From contig NZ_BCSG01000031.1 of NCBI RefSeq assembly GCF_001570745.1, positions 1 to 48,362 of the forward strand: a stretch of DNA of 48,362 nt, given 5' to 3'. The notes beneath the pieces are model-generated. The model searched no databases. It saw only the letters and a list, made by a program, of their open reading frames with translations, and was not told where the DNA came from. The translations under genes and the position numbers were made by a program. Shown here in pieces: positions 1 to 7,961 of the stretch. Origin of the DNA: Alicyclobacillus mali NBRC 102425 (GTDB taxonomy: Bacteria > Bacillota > Bacilli > Alicyclobacillales > Alicyclobacillaceae). How positions within the stretch are numbered: position 1 is the stretch's first letter; each line of letters opens with the position of its first letter.

Positions 1-177
1 TCGATTGTTCACCTCGCATCCATTCGTTCCTTTGGCGTTCCCTATCTTGCACCCGTTGGGCCAACCATTTTGACGGATTGGAAAGATGCCCTGGTGCGTG
101 CTCCTTGGTGGGATATGGGCCGTCGACCTGAAGAATTTGAACCTGTGGACCCAAAGCGAGCACGCGGACGGAGGTAG
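1..177 (+). CDS. Spore germination protein, GerA family (C-terminal end only)
   Basis: The window opens inside this gene; 58 codons remain before the TAG at 175-177. The tail includes SFGVPYLAP, then a TDWKDALVRAPWW stretch and an arginine-rich end. This is the typical cytoplasmic C-terminus of GerA-type germinant receptor A subunits (GerAA, GerBA, GerKA), which are inner-membrane proteins of the spore. The stop overlaps the GGAGGT ribosome binding site of the following gerC-type gene, so this is the first part of a receptor operon. Only the tail is visible, so the receptor subtype and germinant cannot be inferred. Confidence 0.85.
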   Translation, partial: SIVHLASIRSFGVPYLAPVGPTILTDWKDALVRAPWWDMGRRPEEFEPVDPKRARGRR

Positions 178-186
178 GTTCGGCCG

Positions 187-1320
187 TTGAAACGCTATTG
201 GCTGGTGGTGTTGGTGATGGCGGTTACATGCATGGTAACGAGCTGCGGCGACTACAGCGAAGTGGAAGACCTTGCTGTGGTCGTTGGAATGTCGATGGAC
301 GAGACCTCTAATCACCACTTGCGTGTGACATGCGACATCATGAGGTCCAGCGAATCCGGTTCAGACAGCACGTCTGCGAATCAAAATCAGGACATGTTGG
401 TCACTGGAGAAGGATTGAGCATGGCCTCCGCTCTGGAAAACATCCAAAAAAAGCTTGACAAGCGCATCTATCTGTCGCACAACACGTTGGTTGTGTTGAG
501 CGACAGGGTGATCTCGGATAGGTTTGCATCCATGCTGGACGAACTAGAACGAAACCGCGAATTACGCTTGAATCAGATGTTGGTCGTAGTTCGAGGAGAT
601 GCCGACCAAATTTGGACCATTTCCAATCGAAACGAAACGCCGCTTGCCATCACGATCCGGCAGGCGATTCAAAATTGGGAAGCATGCACGGACGCTTTTC
701 GGGCGGAACAATTCCGCATGTTGCGCGACTGGAATGCTCCATACGGAGTTGCCCATTTACCGTGGCTTGATCCACAGGCGGCCAATTGGGTTGCAGGTCT
801 CGCATTTGTGGATCCTCGGGGAGGCATAGCGTGGTGGTCCATCTGCCCTCCTCGAGACAATGGAGCACTTTGGCTGCTAGGAGATACGCGCAATTTGGTC
901 CAAAAAATCGTATTTCAGGATCCGTTTAGAGGTAAAGAAGGTCAGGTTTGTATCAGGTGGGTGCATACGCATACATCGTTGGGGTTTAGGTATCATAAAA
1001 ACAAGCTGTGCGTCACTGTCAATTGGTGGGGCAACGGTTATATCGAGGCGATGAGTCCGGGGCATGTCGCTGATCGAACGACCTTTAAGGTCCTTGAAGA
1101 TCAGGCGGGACGCGACATTCAGCGCGACATCCATCAGTGCATCACGCGTATGCGCTCCGCTGACGTCAATCTGTGGCGAATGTCGCTGTATCGAACGGCA
1201 CCTCAGTTGTTTCGCATATTGGAGCGCAAAGATCCATCCTGGTGGAAGACATGCGACGTGTCTTATGTCATTCATCCTCACATTGTCCATTCTGGACTGT
1301 CGACTCGATCGCCGGGGTGA
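187..1320 (+). CDS. Spore germination lipoprotein, GerC (GerAC) family
   Basis: This is the C subunit of a germinant receptor, a lipoprotein on the outer face of the inner spore membrane. The 377-residue product starts with TTG, with GGAGGT at 170-175. It has a lipoprotein signal (MKRYW, hydrophobic core, lipobox VTSC with Cys20). The N-terminal domain shows the family pattern: the stretch around VEDLAVVVGMSMD, then LVTGEG with ALENIQKKLDKRIYLSHN, and a C-terminal domain with many Trp residues. Length fits the family (about 360-400). It follows gerA by 9 nt and precedes a small membrane ORF and gerB, a usual receptor operon arrangement. The C-terminal third is more divergent than the rest. 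Confidence 0.9.
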   Translation: MKRYWLVVLVMAVTCMVTSCGDYSEVEDLAVVVGMSMDETSNHHLRVTCDIMRSSESGSDSTSANQNQDMLVTGEGLSMASALENIQKKLDKRIYLSHNTLVVLSDRVISDRFASMLDELERNRELRLNQMLVVVRGDADQIWTISNRNETPLAITIRQAIQNWEACTDAFRAEQFRMLRDWNAPYGVAHLPWLDPQAANWVAGLAFVDPRGGIAWWSICPPRDNGALWLLGDTRNLVQKIVFQDPFRGKEGQVCIRWVHTHTSLGFRYHKNKLCVTVNWWGNGYIEAMSPGHVADRTTFKVLEDQAGRDIQRDIHQCITRMRSADVNLWRMSLYRTAPQLFRILERKDPSWWKTCDVSYVIHPHIVHSGLSTRSPG

Positions 1321-1333
1321 AGGGGAGGATTAC

Positions 1334-1501
1334 GTGGTCAAGAGACCCGCTTGGGGGCCAACCCTCGTTTGGTTGGTGTGCGTATGCTTTGTCGTGATCG
1401 CATACTTGGCCCTGTTGTTCCAGTGGTGGCCAGACTTTCACCCCCTTTATCCGTTAGAACTCGTGTTTGGGACGGCCACCAAATGGTTATTTGGGTTGTG
1501 A
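1334..1501 (+). CDS. Small single-span membrane peptide in the germination operon
   Basis: This 55-residue ORF starts at GTG 1334, with GGGGAGG at 1322-1328 about 5 nt upstream. Its stop lies 3 nt before gerB. The peptide begins MVKRPAWGP, has one strongly hydrophobic segment (roughly residues 10-30, VWLVCVCFVVIAYLALLF) and ends near a Trp/Pro/Phe-rich C-terminus. Its good ribosome binding site and tight placement between gerC and gerB suggest it is translated. Some Bacillus receptor operons carry a small fourth (D) subunit, usually with two spans. This one has one clear span and I do not recognise the family, so a D-subunit role is only a guess. Confidence 0.55.
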   Translation: MVKRPAWGPTLVWLVCVCFVVIAYLALLFQWWPDFHPLYPLELVFGTATKWLFGL

Positions 1502-1504
1502 GCC

Positions 1505-2611
1505 ATGAGAAAAGAACTGATATCTCGATATCAACTGATCTTGCTTCTCATATGGTTGACCATGGGGACCGGGGTTCTCGTCATTCCCTCCGTGATCACG
1601 GAGTTCACCGTAACGGATGCGTGGATGGCCGTTCCTTCATTGTTTGTTGGAGGACTGCTCTCGGCGGGCATTGCTCGTGTGCATGTTAAAAAATTTCCAA
1701 ACTCGCGGGCAACCGGTGGGTTCCTCGCGATGGCGGGGCCCGTAATAGGGGGCGTATTCATTATATGGTATATTTCGGTGGTTTTTCTGGTCGGGACAGT
1801 GGTGGCGAGGGAGTTTACACTCTTTGTGACCGTCGCTTCGTTGCCCTATACATCGGAAACTGCAGTGGCGGTTATCGGCTGCGCCAGCGTCGTTTACATT
1901 GCCTATGTAGGCATTGAGTCCTTCGCACGCGCAAACGAATTTGTTGTTCCTCTCGCCGTTGTGGTACTCCCGCTCCTGATTCTCTTACCCTTAACTCTGT
2001 GCGACGTCCATCAGTTTTACCCTGTTTTTTCGAGTGGTTGGCTGCCTGTATGGAAGGCCTCGATCGTCTCGATCTTCGTCTATGGGTTGGAATTTTCACT
2101 TGCAATTCAATTTGTTCCTAATTTGAGATCACCCGAGAAACTTCCTATCGACATCGTGATCGCGGCTTCCATATCCACCGTGCTGATTCTCATCGTGGTC
2201 ATCCTGACCGTTGGCGTGTTCGGATACACGGTGCGTTATCTGCAATACCCCGTGTTGGAGCTGATTCGCGTTGTACGCATCGGGCGTTTCATCGAACGAT
2301 TAGATACGATCTATGGAATTGCCGTTTTGATGACTATCATCTCGAAGTTGACCGTCATCCATTTGGCGATGTGCACGGGAATTCAAGACCTTTGTAAGAC
2401 GCGCGACTACCGCTGGGCGGTGTTACCTACCGGAACGGCGATGTTTGTGGGCGGATTGTATTTTTATCGCAATGTCGCCCAGATGGCGTATTTCATCGAA
2501 CACGTCGGACCATCTTACCTCTTGTTCACGGTGGTGGGTGTGCCGTTGTTGGGATTGACATTGCAGCGCGTCCGGTTCCATCTGAAACGTAGAGCCAGGA
2601 AGGGAGGCTGA
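1505..2611 (+). CDS. Spore germination permease, GerB family (APC superfamily)
   Basis: This is the B subunit of a germinant receptor, an integral inner-membrane protein related to amino-acid/polyamine permeases. The 368-residue product has about ten hydrophobic segments, starting with QLILLLIWLTMGTGVLVIPS, and a short basic C-terminal tail (RRARKGG). Length and topology match GerAB/GerBB. The start is ATG 1505, 3 nt after the small membrane ORF; no strong ribosome binding site is visible, so translational coupling is likely. The substrate cannot be read from sequence. The gene converges on thiE. Confidence 0.9.
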   Translation: MRKELISRYQLILLLIWLTMGTGVLVIPSVITEFTVTDAWMAVPSLFVGGLLSAGIARVHVKKFPNSRATGGFLAMAGPVIGGVFIIWYISVVFLVGTVVAREFTLFVTVASLPYTSETAVAVIGCASVVYIAYVGIESFARANEFVVPLAVVVLPLLILLPLTLCDVHQFYPVFSSGWLPVWKASIVSIFVYGLEFSLAIQFVPNLRSPEKLPIDIVIAASISTVLILIVVILTVGVFGYTVRYLQYPVLELIRVVRIGRFIERLDTIYGIAVLMTIISKLTVIHLAMCTGIQDLCKTRDYRWAVLPTGTAMFVGGLYFYRNVAQMAYFIEHVGPSYLLFTVVGVPLLGLTLQRVRFHLKRRARKGG

Positions 2612-2651
2612 CGACGCAACCATTTACACACCCAGGCTCTGCCCTTCCTGG
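2595..2651. terminator. Possible hairpin between convergent gerB and thiE
   Basis: A perfect 10-bp inverted repeat, CCAGGAAGGG (2595-2604) and CCCTTCCTGG (2642-2651), joins the last codons of gerB to the gap before the thiE stop. The loop is 37 nt and there is no T-tract on either side, so it could be a weak bidirectional end signal or chance. Confidence 0.3.
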
Positions 2652-2664
2652 TTCACGAGATCCG

Positions 2665-3309
2665 TCAGGTATTCATGAATGTCCGTCCGACGAACGCCGC
2701 GGCCGCAGCTTTCGGGTCGGGCGCCGACATGACGGCCGATACGACCGCGACGCCGTCTGCGCCTGCAGCCATGACCTCCGGCGCCCGCTCGACGGTGATG
2801 CCGCCGATGCCGACGATGGGAATGCGGACGGCGCGCTTGCAGGCGGCGAGCACATCCAGGCCCGTCAGGACGGCGTCGCCTTTGGTCGCCGTGGGATACA
2901 CGGATCCGACGCCGAGGTAATCGGCGCCGTCCTGTTCGGCCTGCACCGCTTCCCCGACGGATCGCGCAGAAACGCCTACGACGAGCTCGGGAAAGCGAGA
3001 CTTGACCAGGCGCGCCGGGAGGTCCGTCTGTCCCACGTGCACCCCGTCCGCGCCCGACAAAAGGGCGATGTCGAGCCGGTCGTTCACGATGAAGAGCGCG
3101 CCGTGGGCGGACGCGAGCTCCCGCAGGCGAAGGGCGAGCTTGAGCATGGGCCCGCCGTCCTCTTGTTTGCGCCGCAACTGCACGCAAGTCACGCCGCCCG
3201 CGAGCGCCTGTTCTACGATGGCCGCGACCTCCCCGTGGTCCGGGCGGTCGTCCGTCACGAGATACACGCGGAGTTTCTCCGTCCAGTCCCGCCTTGCCAT
3301 CTCACTCAT
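2665..3309 (-). CDS. thiE: Thiamine-phosphate synthase
   Basis: ThiE joins HMP-pyrophosphate with thiazole phosphate to give thiamine monophosphate. The 214-residue TIM-barrel protein has the family motifs: VYLVTDDR at the N-terminus, TCVQLRRK (phosphate/pyrimidine site), FIVNDRLDIAL, DGVHVGQTDLP, YLGVGSVYPTATKGDA and GIGGIT near the C-terminus. Its ATG overlaps the thiM stop (ATGA), so the two are translationally coupled. It is last in the tenA-thiD-thiM-thiE salvage operon controlled by the upstream TPP riboswitch. An internal ATG three codons in (MARRDW) is a possible alternative start. Confidence 0.95.
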   Translation of the reverse strand: MSEMARRDWTEKLRVYLVTDDRPDHGEVAAIVEQALAGGVTCVQLRRKQEDGGPMLKLALRLRELASAHGALFIVNDRLDIALLSGADGVHVGQTDLPARLVKSRFPELVVGVSARSVGEAVQAEQDGADYLGVGSVYPTATKGDAVLTGLDVLAACKRAVRIPIVGIGGITVERAPEVMAAGADGVAVVSAVMSAPDPKAAAAAFVGRTFMNT

Positions 3310-4109
3310 CCTCTCCGAATCCGCGCCCGGGCGTCGACGTCGCCTGGGGTCACGGCGTTTAGCGCGTCAAGCAGCCGAACCTGAAAGCTCCCCGGTCCGC
3401 TCGCGCCCTCGGCTGCCATCTCGGCCGCCACGTTAAAACACGTGATGGCGGCGACGGTCGCTTCGAGGAGCCCGCCCTTCGTCCCATCCGAGACAGCCGC
3501 AAACGCGCCGATCACGGCCGTCAGCGAGCACCCGGATCCGGTGATGGCCGCTTCCCACGGATGCCCGTTTTCGAGCTCGTACACCACCTCGCCGTCCGTG
3601 ACGAGATCCCGCTCTCCCGTCGCCGCGACGATGAGGCCGTGATCGCGCGCGAACCGCATCATGGCGTCGACCAGTCCGGTCCCGGCAGCCTTGGCGTCGA
3701 CGCCCGCCACTTCGCCGCCCGCGCCTGTGATGACGCCGATCTCGCCCTGATTGCCGCGCAGAACCTGGATGCTCCGCGCCTCCAGGAGTCGCATCGCCGC
3801 GTGGGTCCGGTACGGCGTCGCGCCGGCCCCGACGGGATCGAGCACAATCGGCACGCCGCGGCGGTTGGCGGCTTCGCTCGCGAGATCCATGCTCGTCACG
3901 GTGTAAGGGTCAAGCGTGCCCAGGTTGAGCGCGAGCGCGCGGGCGATGGCGACCATGTCCGCGACCTCCTCGTGCGCGTGCGCCATGACGGGCGACGCGC
4001 CGAGGGAGAGCAGAGTGTTCGCCGCGACGTTCGTCACGACCAAATTCGTGATGTTGTGGACGAGCGGGCGCTCCTCGCGCACGCGCTGGAGCCATTGTCC
4101 CATCTGCAT
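3306..4109 (-). CDS. thiM: Hydroxyethylthiazole kinase
   Basis: ThiM phosphorylates 4-methyl-5-(2-hydroxyethyl)thiazole with ATP, a salvage reaction. Recognisable motifs are HNITNLVVTNVAANTLL near the N-terminus, NLGTLDPYTV, VLDPVGAGATPYR, LRGNQGEIG and the catalytic GSGCSLTAVIGAF loop. I chose the ATG at 4109 (267 residues) because AAGGGAG sits 8 nt before it. A TTG at 4136 would add nine residues with no ribosome binding site. It lies about 30 nt after thiD and overlaps thiE by 4 nt. Length agrees with other ThiM kinases. Confidence 0.95.
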   Translation of the reverse strand: MQMGQWLQRVREERPLVHNITNLVVTNVAANTLLSLGASPVMAHAHEEVADMVAIARALALNLGTLDPYTVTSMDLASEAANRRGVPIVLDPVGAGATPYRTHAAMRLLEARSIQVLRGNQGEIGVITGAGGEVAGVDAKAAGTGLVDAMMRFARDHGLIVAATGERDLVTDGEVVYELENGHPWEAAITGSGCSLTAVIGAFAAVSDGTKGGLLEATVAAITCFNVAAEMAAEGASGPGSFQVRLLDALNAVTPGDVDARARIRRG

Positions 4110-4139
4110 GTGCAAATCTCCCTTCGGCCGGGCCAAATC

Positions 4140-5033
4140 TCAGAGTGGAGGAGCGGTCTCGGCAAACTGATGACCATCGAACACGTACATCCGCCCGGCC
4201 TCCATCCGCTCCGGCCAGACGGGGGACTGGCTGTGATCCGTCGGCCCATGCCCGCGGCCGACGTCCCAGTCCGCGGCCGCCGCGATGGCGCGCGAGATGT
4301 ACGATTTCGCCGCGGCGATGGCCTCGAGCGGCCGAGCGCCGCGCGCCAAGCTGGCGGCGACGGCGGATGAAAATGTACAGCCGGTGCCGTGAGTCTTGTG
4401 GCTTGGGACGCGGGGGGCAGCGAAAAACGTCCAGGTGCCGTCGTGGAACACCACGTCGATGGCGAGATGTCCCGCGCCCTCGAGATGCCCGCCTTTGACC
4501 ACGGCATACCGCGCGCCGAGCCCTGCCAGCGCCTCGGCCGCCCGCGCCGCGTCCGCGAGCGAGCGGATGGAGATGCCGGTCAGCCGCTCCGCCTCGGGCG
4601 CATTGGGCGTCGCGACGAACGCGAGCGGCAGCATACGCTCGATCACGGCCGCGACATCGTCCGGATGGAGCAGCGCCTCGCCGCCTTTCGCGATCATCAC
4701 CGGGTCCACGACGATGGGGCAGTCGACGCCCGCGAGAGCGTCTGCGACGGCGTGGATGGCGGCGCGATCGCCGAGCATGCCGGTTTTGATGGCGTCAAAG
4801 CTCAAATCGTCGCGCACGGACTCGAGCTGCGCGCGCACGATGTCCACGGGCAGCGGATACACGGCCTGCACGCCGACGGTGTTCTGCGCGGTGACGGCGG
4901 TGAGCACGCTCATGCCGTACACGCCGAACTGGTGGGCCGTCTTCAGGTCCGCCTGGATGCCTGCGCCGCCGCCCGAGTCGGATCCGGCGATGGTGAGCAT
5001 GCGCGCCACGTGGCCGTCAGGGCGTCGAAACAT
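4140..5033 (-). CDS. thiD: Hydroxymethylpyrimidine/phosphomethylpyrimidine kinase
   Basis: ThiD phosphorylates HMP and HMP-phosphate to the pyrophosphate used by ThiE. This ribokinase-fold protein shows GSDSGGGAGIQADLK at the N-terminus, VDPVMIAKGG in the middle and the GTGCTFSSAVAASLARG anion-hole loop. The start at 5033 has AAAGGAGG about 10 nt upstream and overlaps the end of tenA by 17 nt, giving 297 residues. A later ATG (5000) would give a length nearer the usual 266-290 but has no ribosome binding site. Second gene of the riboswitch-controlled salvage operon. Confidence 0.94.
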   Translation of the reverse strand: MFRRPDGHVARMLTIAGSDSGGGAGIQADLKTAHQFGVYGMSVLTAVTAQNTVGVQAVYPLPVDIVRAQLESVRDDLSFDAIKTGMLGDRAAIHAVADALAGVDCPIVVDPVMIAKGGEALLHPDDVAAVIERMLPLAFVATPNAPEAERLTGISIRSLADAARAAEALAGLGARYAVVKGGHLEGAGHLAIDVVFHDGTWTFFAAPRVPSHKTHGTGCTFSSAVAASLARGARPLEAIAAAKSYISRAIAAAADWDVGRGHGPTDHSQSPVWPERMEAGRMYVFDGHQFAETAPPL

Positions 5034-5715
5034 CCTGCACCGCCTCCTTTGGAAGCCACGACTCGCCGCGGTACGCCATGTCGAAGAAGCGGTACTCGAG
5101 GTGGCAGCTCGCGACAAACGCCGCCTCGACCCGGCGAGCCCGCTCGGGCGAGAAGTGGGCGGCCTCGCGGTCGATCATCGCGAACAGGCGATGTGTGGCG
5201 TCTTGCATGCCGGGATCGGCGTAGAAGCGGATCCAGGCCGCGAATGGGTGATCTGGCCGGTCCTCGAGAATGGGTTCGAGCCGCTGGCCGATCTCGACAT
5301 ACACGTGATGGCACGGCAGGATGGCCGCCACCAGTTCCGCGAAGTCTCCGCGCGCCGCCGAGGCCAGGAGATGGCTCTCGTAGTGGTGCAGGGTGGGCAG
5401 CTTCGGCCAGCCCTTCACGTCCTGCGCCGTCGCCCCCGCGTAACTGAGCAGGTTGTCGTGTGCTTCGGTTTCACCGCCGAGAAGAAGCGCCATGCGCCCG
5501 TGGAAGTCGGCCACGTCTTCGTGCCTTGGCGCGAGCGCCGCGGCATGCGCGAAGACGCGCAGATAGGTCTCCAGATACGGATGGTCCTGGCTGACGTAGC
5601 GAATGGCCGCTTCTTTCGGGAGGTTCCCTTCGGCGATTCCTCGCACGAACGGATGGCGCACAATGGCGCCGAGAATCGGGTTGGACATGGCAATGAGCGA
5701 TGCGGAAAAGGACAT
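5017..5715 (-). CDS. tenA: Aminopyrimidine aminohydrolase (thiaminase II)
   Basis: TenA hydrolyses aminopyrimidine breakdown products of thiamine to HMP, so thiamine can be rebuilt with ThiD, ThiM and ThiE. The 232-residue all-helical protein carries the Cys of TenA_C-type enzymes in ILPCHHVYVEIG, plus conserved FPTL-like and YRFFDMAY regions near the C-terminus; the N-terminal PFVRGIAEG is also typical. Start ATG 5715 is preceded by GAGGAGG. That ribosome binding site lies in a hairpin (5723-5740) downstream of the TPP aptamer, so translation is probably riboswitch-controlled. First gene of the operon. Confidence 0.94.
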   Translation of the reverse strand: MSFSASLIAMSNPILGAIVRHPFVRGIAEGNLPKEAAIRYVSQDHPYLETYLRVFAHAAALAPRHEDVADFHGRMALLLGGETEAHDNLLSYAGATAQDVKGWPKLPTLHHYESHLLASAARGDFAELVAAILPCHHVYVEIGQRLEPILEDRPDHPFAAWIRFYADPGMQDATHRLFAMIDREAAHFSPERARRVEAAFVASCHLEYRFFDMAYRGESWLPKEAVQDVSTP

Positions 5716-5722
5716 CGAAAAC

Positions 5723-5740
5723 GCCTCCTCTGCCGGAGGC
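5723..5740 (-). promoter_or_regulatory. Shine-Dalgarno-sequestering hairpin (riboswitch expression platform)
   Basis: On the minus strand GCCTCC (5740-5735) can pair perfectly with GGAGGC (5728-5723) across a 6-nt loop. The second arm contains the tenA Shine-Dalgarno sequence. Upstream CCTCTCCC (about 5756-5763) could pair with the loop and arm (AGAGG) and act as the anti-sequester. This looks like a translational switch, since no T-tract follows. The alternative pairing is inferred. Confidence 0.65.
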
Positions 5741-5770
5741 CATAAGGGGAACACGGGAGAGGTCCCATGC

Positions 5771-5856
5771 GCCACTTTCCTACGCTGGCATTACCCAGGT
5801 CAGGTTCAAAGGGTTCGGGGTGTCCCCCCGTCTCAGCTTTCGCTCCCCTAGTGGCA
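5771..5856 (-). promoter_or_regulatory. TPP riboswitch (THI element)
   Basis: Read on the minus strand, the aptamer has the P1 pair GCCACT (5855-5850) with AGTGGC (5776-5771), AGGGGAGC, the conserved CTGAGA (5836-5831), a variable P3 arm, then ACCTGACCTGGGTAATG and CCAGCGTAGGAA. These are the diagnostic blocks of the thiamine pyrophosphate aptamer. It precedes tenA-thiD-thiM-thiE by about 55 nt. A -10-like TAGAAT lies upstream at 5872-5877. Confidence 0.97.
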
Positions 5857-5931
5857 TCCAAGCTCGTTCGCATTCTATCATAGCATCTGAGAGAACCGCT
5901 GGCCATGGCGGCCTGCGCTGGGGGCGTTTCC

Positions 5932-6741
5932 ATGCGCGTGCGAGACGTGATCGCGGCCCTTGAATCGATGATGCCTTGTGACGATCAGGCCATCTCCGTC
6001 GATGGCCTCGTCTGCGGGGATGCGGAGGCGCCGGTGCGCGCCATCGGCGTGACGTTTGTCGCATCCGTGTCCGCCGTGGAGGTGGCGCGGGCGAATGGGA
6101 TTGATCTTCTGCTCAGCCACGAGGGCGCCTTCTTCCGCCACCAAGGCGACGCGCCCGCCACCGATGCCGTCGCTTCGCAGAAGAAGCGGCAATTGCTCGA
6201 TCTCGGCGTCGCCGTGTATCGCCTGCACGATCGGCCGCATCGCACAGCGCCCGACTGGATCGCCGAGGGGCTCGCGGAGGCGCTCGGATGGGCGGCGGAC
6301 GTGCGACTGCGGCTTGCTGTGCCGTGCGACGTGCCGGTCGCCGTCTGGCCGGAAGGCCGGCCTATGGACGACGTGGTGCGGGAGGTGTGCGCTCGGCTCG
6401 GCCTGCCGCGCGTGCGCATCTCCGGCCGCGCTGACGTGGTGCGCCGCGCCGCGCTTTTGCCCGGCTACCGGGGCACGGGCGATCTCGTCGCCCACGTGTT
6501 TCGCGAGACGGGCGCCGATGTGGTGTTGGTCGGCGAGGGGCCGGAGTGGGAGGCCATGGAGTACGCGCGCGATGCCGCCGAGCTGGGACTTTCCCGCGCG
6601 GTGTTATGGCTCGGTCACCAGGCGAGCGAGTCGCCGGGCATGCGCCGTATTGCGGAGGCTTTGAGGCTCCACTGTACCGTCCCAGTCTTGTGGCTGGATC
6701 AGCCCCAGGCGTACACGTGGTTTGAGCGCGGGGATGGCTGA
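5932..6741 (+). CDS. Nif3-like dinuclear metal centre protein (DUF34)
   Basis: The product has the two-part layout of the Nif3/YqfO/YbgI family. The N-terminal half has MRVRDVIAALE, then LLLSHEGAFF where relatives have a metal-binding THHP-type motif. The C-terminal half has VVLVGEGP and WLGHQASE, the second His/Glu metal site. At about 270 residues it is the short form without the PII-like insert of YqfO. Family function is unsettled (metal trafficking or GTP cyclohydrolase-like activity proposed). I chose ATG 5932 over ATG 5905 because relatives begin close to this point; neither has a strong ribosome binding site. It is divergent from the thiamine operon. Confidence 0.75.
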   Translation: MRVRDVIAALESMMPCDDQAISVDGLVCGDAEAPVRAIGVTFVASVSAVEVARANGIDLLLSHEGAFFRHQGDAPATDAVASQKKRQLLDLGVAVYRLHDRPHRTAPDWIAEGLAEALGWAADVRLRLAVPCDVPVAVWPEGRPMDDVVREVCARLGLPRVRISGRADVVRRAALLPGYRGTGDLVAHVFRETGADVVLVGEGPEWEAMEYARDAAELGLSRAVLWLGHQASESPGMRRIAEALRLHCTVPVLWLDQPQAYTWFERGDG

Positions 6742-6836
6742 TGTATGCTCGGTCATCGACCCGCATGTTTCACCACGGTTGAGGCGCCCGAGTCTCCATC
6801 GGCCCATCCCGAACAGTGGAGAGAGGATGAAGGTTC

Positions 6837-7781
6837 GTGTTCGACACCCTGTCTATCGCACAACTCGTGCGGTCCGTCGCACAGACGGATCGATTCCGCC
6901 GTTGGCGAGGCATTTCGCTCGCGCTGCTCGGCTCCGTATTGTGGGGCGTCTCCGGAACAGCGGCACAGGTTTTGTTCCACGCCTATCACGTCGATCCGGC
7001 GTGGCTCGTCGCCGTTCGAATGGCAGTCTCCGGCGTGCTGCTCCTCGCCGCCGCCGGTTGGACCGCGGGTCCGGCCGCGGTTTGCGCGCCATGGCGATCC
7101 CGGGCGTCCGCGTTCCGGTTGACGATCTTTGGCCTCGCCGGACTCCTCGGCGTCCAGTACACCTACTTTGCCGCCATTCGGACGGGAAATGCGGCAACCG
7201 CCACCGTTCTCCAATACATGGCCCCTCTCGTGATTGTCGCGTATGGGGCCGCGCGATCTCGTCGACTGCCTTCGCGTCTGGAAGCCATCTGCGCGGCGCT
7301 TGCCATGTCAGGTTGCTTTCTCTTGGTCACGGACGGCCATCTCGGGCGGCTCGCGGTCTCCGATGCCTGCGTGATCTGGGGACTTTTGTCGGCCGTCGCT
7401 GTAGCCGTCTACACGCTGTATCCCGTACCGCTGCTTGCCACTTTCGGCCCGCTGGTGGTCACGGCCTGGGGGATGCTGATTGGCGGTTCCGCCATGGTGG
7501 TCAGCGGCCTGCCTCACAACGGAATACCTGCGCTGCCGTTTGGCGGGTGGTTTCTCGTCGGCTTTGTCGTGTTGTTCGGCACGCTCGTCCCGTTCTATTT
7601 GTATTTGGCGAGCCTTCGCGACATCACCCCGGCGGACGCGAGCCTCGTTGCGAGCGGCGAGCCGCTGGCGGCGACTGCGCTCGCTGTGACCGTGCTGCAT
7701 CAGCCCCTGACCTGGGCAGCGCTACTTGGCATGGGTTGTGTCCTTTTGACGGTGACGCTTTTGGCGCGGGCGAAGTCCTAG
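6837..7781 (+). CDS. EamA-family (DMT superfamily) transporter
   Basis: This 314-residue membrane protein has about ten hydrophobic segments in two EamA repeats (roughly residues 25-155 and 165-310). Typical pieces are LLGSVLWGVSGTAAQ at the start of repeat 1, and the second-repeat end SLVASGEPLAATALAVTVLHQPLTWAALLGMG. It is probably an exporter or importer of a small metabolite; the substrate cannot be inferred. The GTG at 6837 follows GAGAGGATGAAGG. It lies about 95 nt after the Nif3-like gene and may be co-transcribed. Confidence 0.88.
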   Translation: MFDTLSIAQLVRSVAQTDRFRRWRGISLALLGSVLWGVSGTAAQVLFHAYHVDPAWLVAVRMAVSGVLLLAAAGWTAGPAAVCAPWRSRASAFRLTIFGLAGLLGVQYTYFAAIRTGNAATATVLQYMAPLVIVAYGAARSRRLPSRLEAICAALAMSGCFLLVTDGHLGRLAVSDACVIWGLLSAVAVAVYTLYPVPLLATFGPLVVTAWGMLIGGSAMVVSGLPHNGIPALPFGGWFLVGFVVLFGTLVPFYLYLASLRDITPADASLVASGEPLAATALAVTVLHQPLTWAALLGMGCVLLTVTLLARAKS

Positions 7782-7961
7782 GTGATGAGTGCCCCCGCGC
7801 GTCCCGGGCTCGTCTCCGAATGAGGGTTGTGGCGAAAACGAGGACCGTGTACAAGAGGACGCCGCCCTGGGTATGAGCGGCGTTAAAGAGACAATTGCGA
7901 GAAATAAACCGATTTCTGGTCTTTCGGTGCGAAATCATAAAGAATTACAGGAGGAGTTTTT

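Noticed and set aside
4389-5745. Long plus-strand frames across thiD and tenA
   Set aside because: Arg/Ser-rich shadow of the well-identified minus-strand enzymes.
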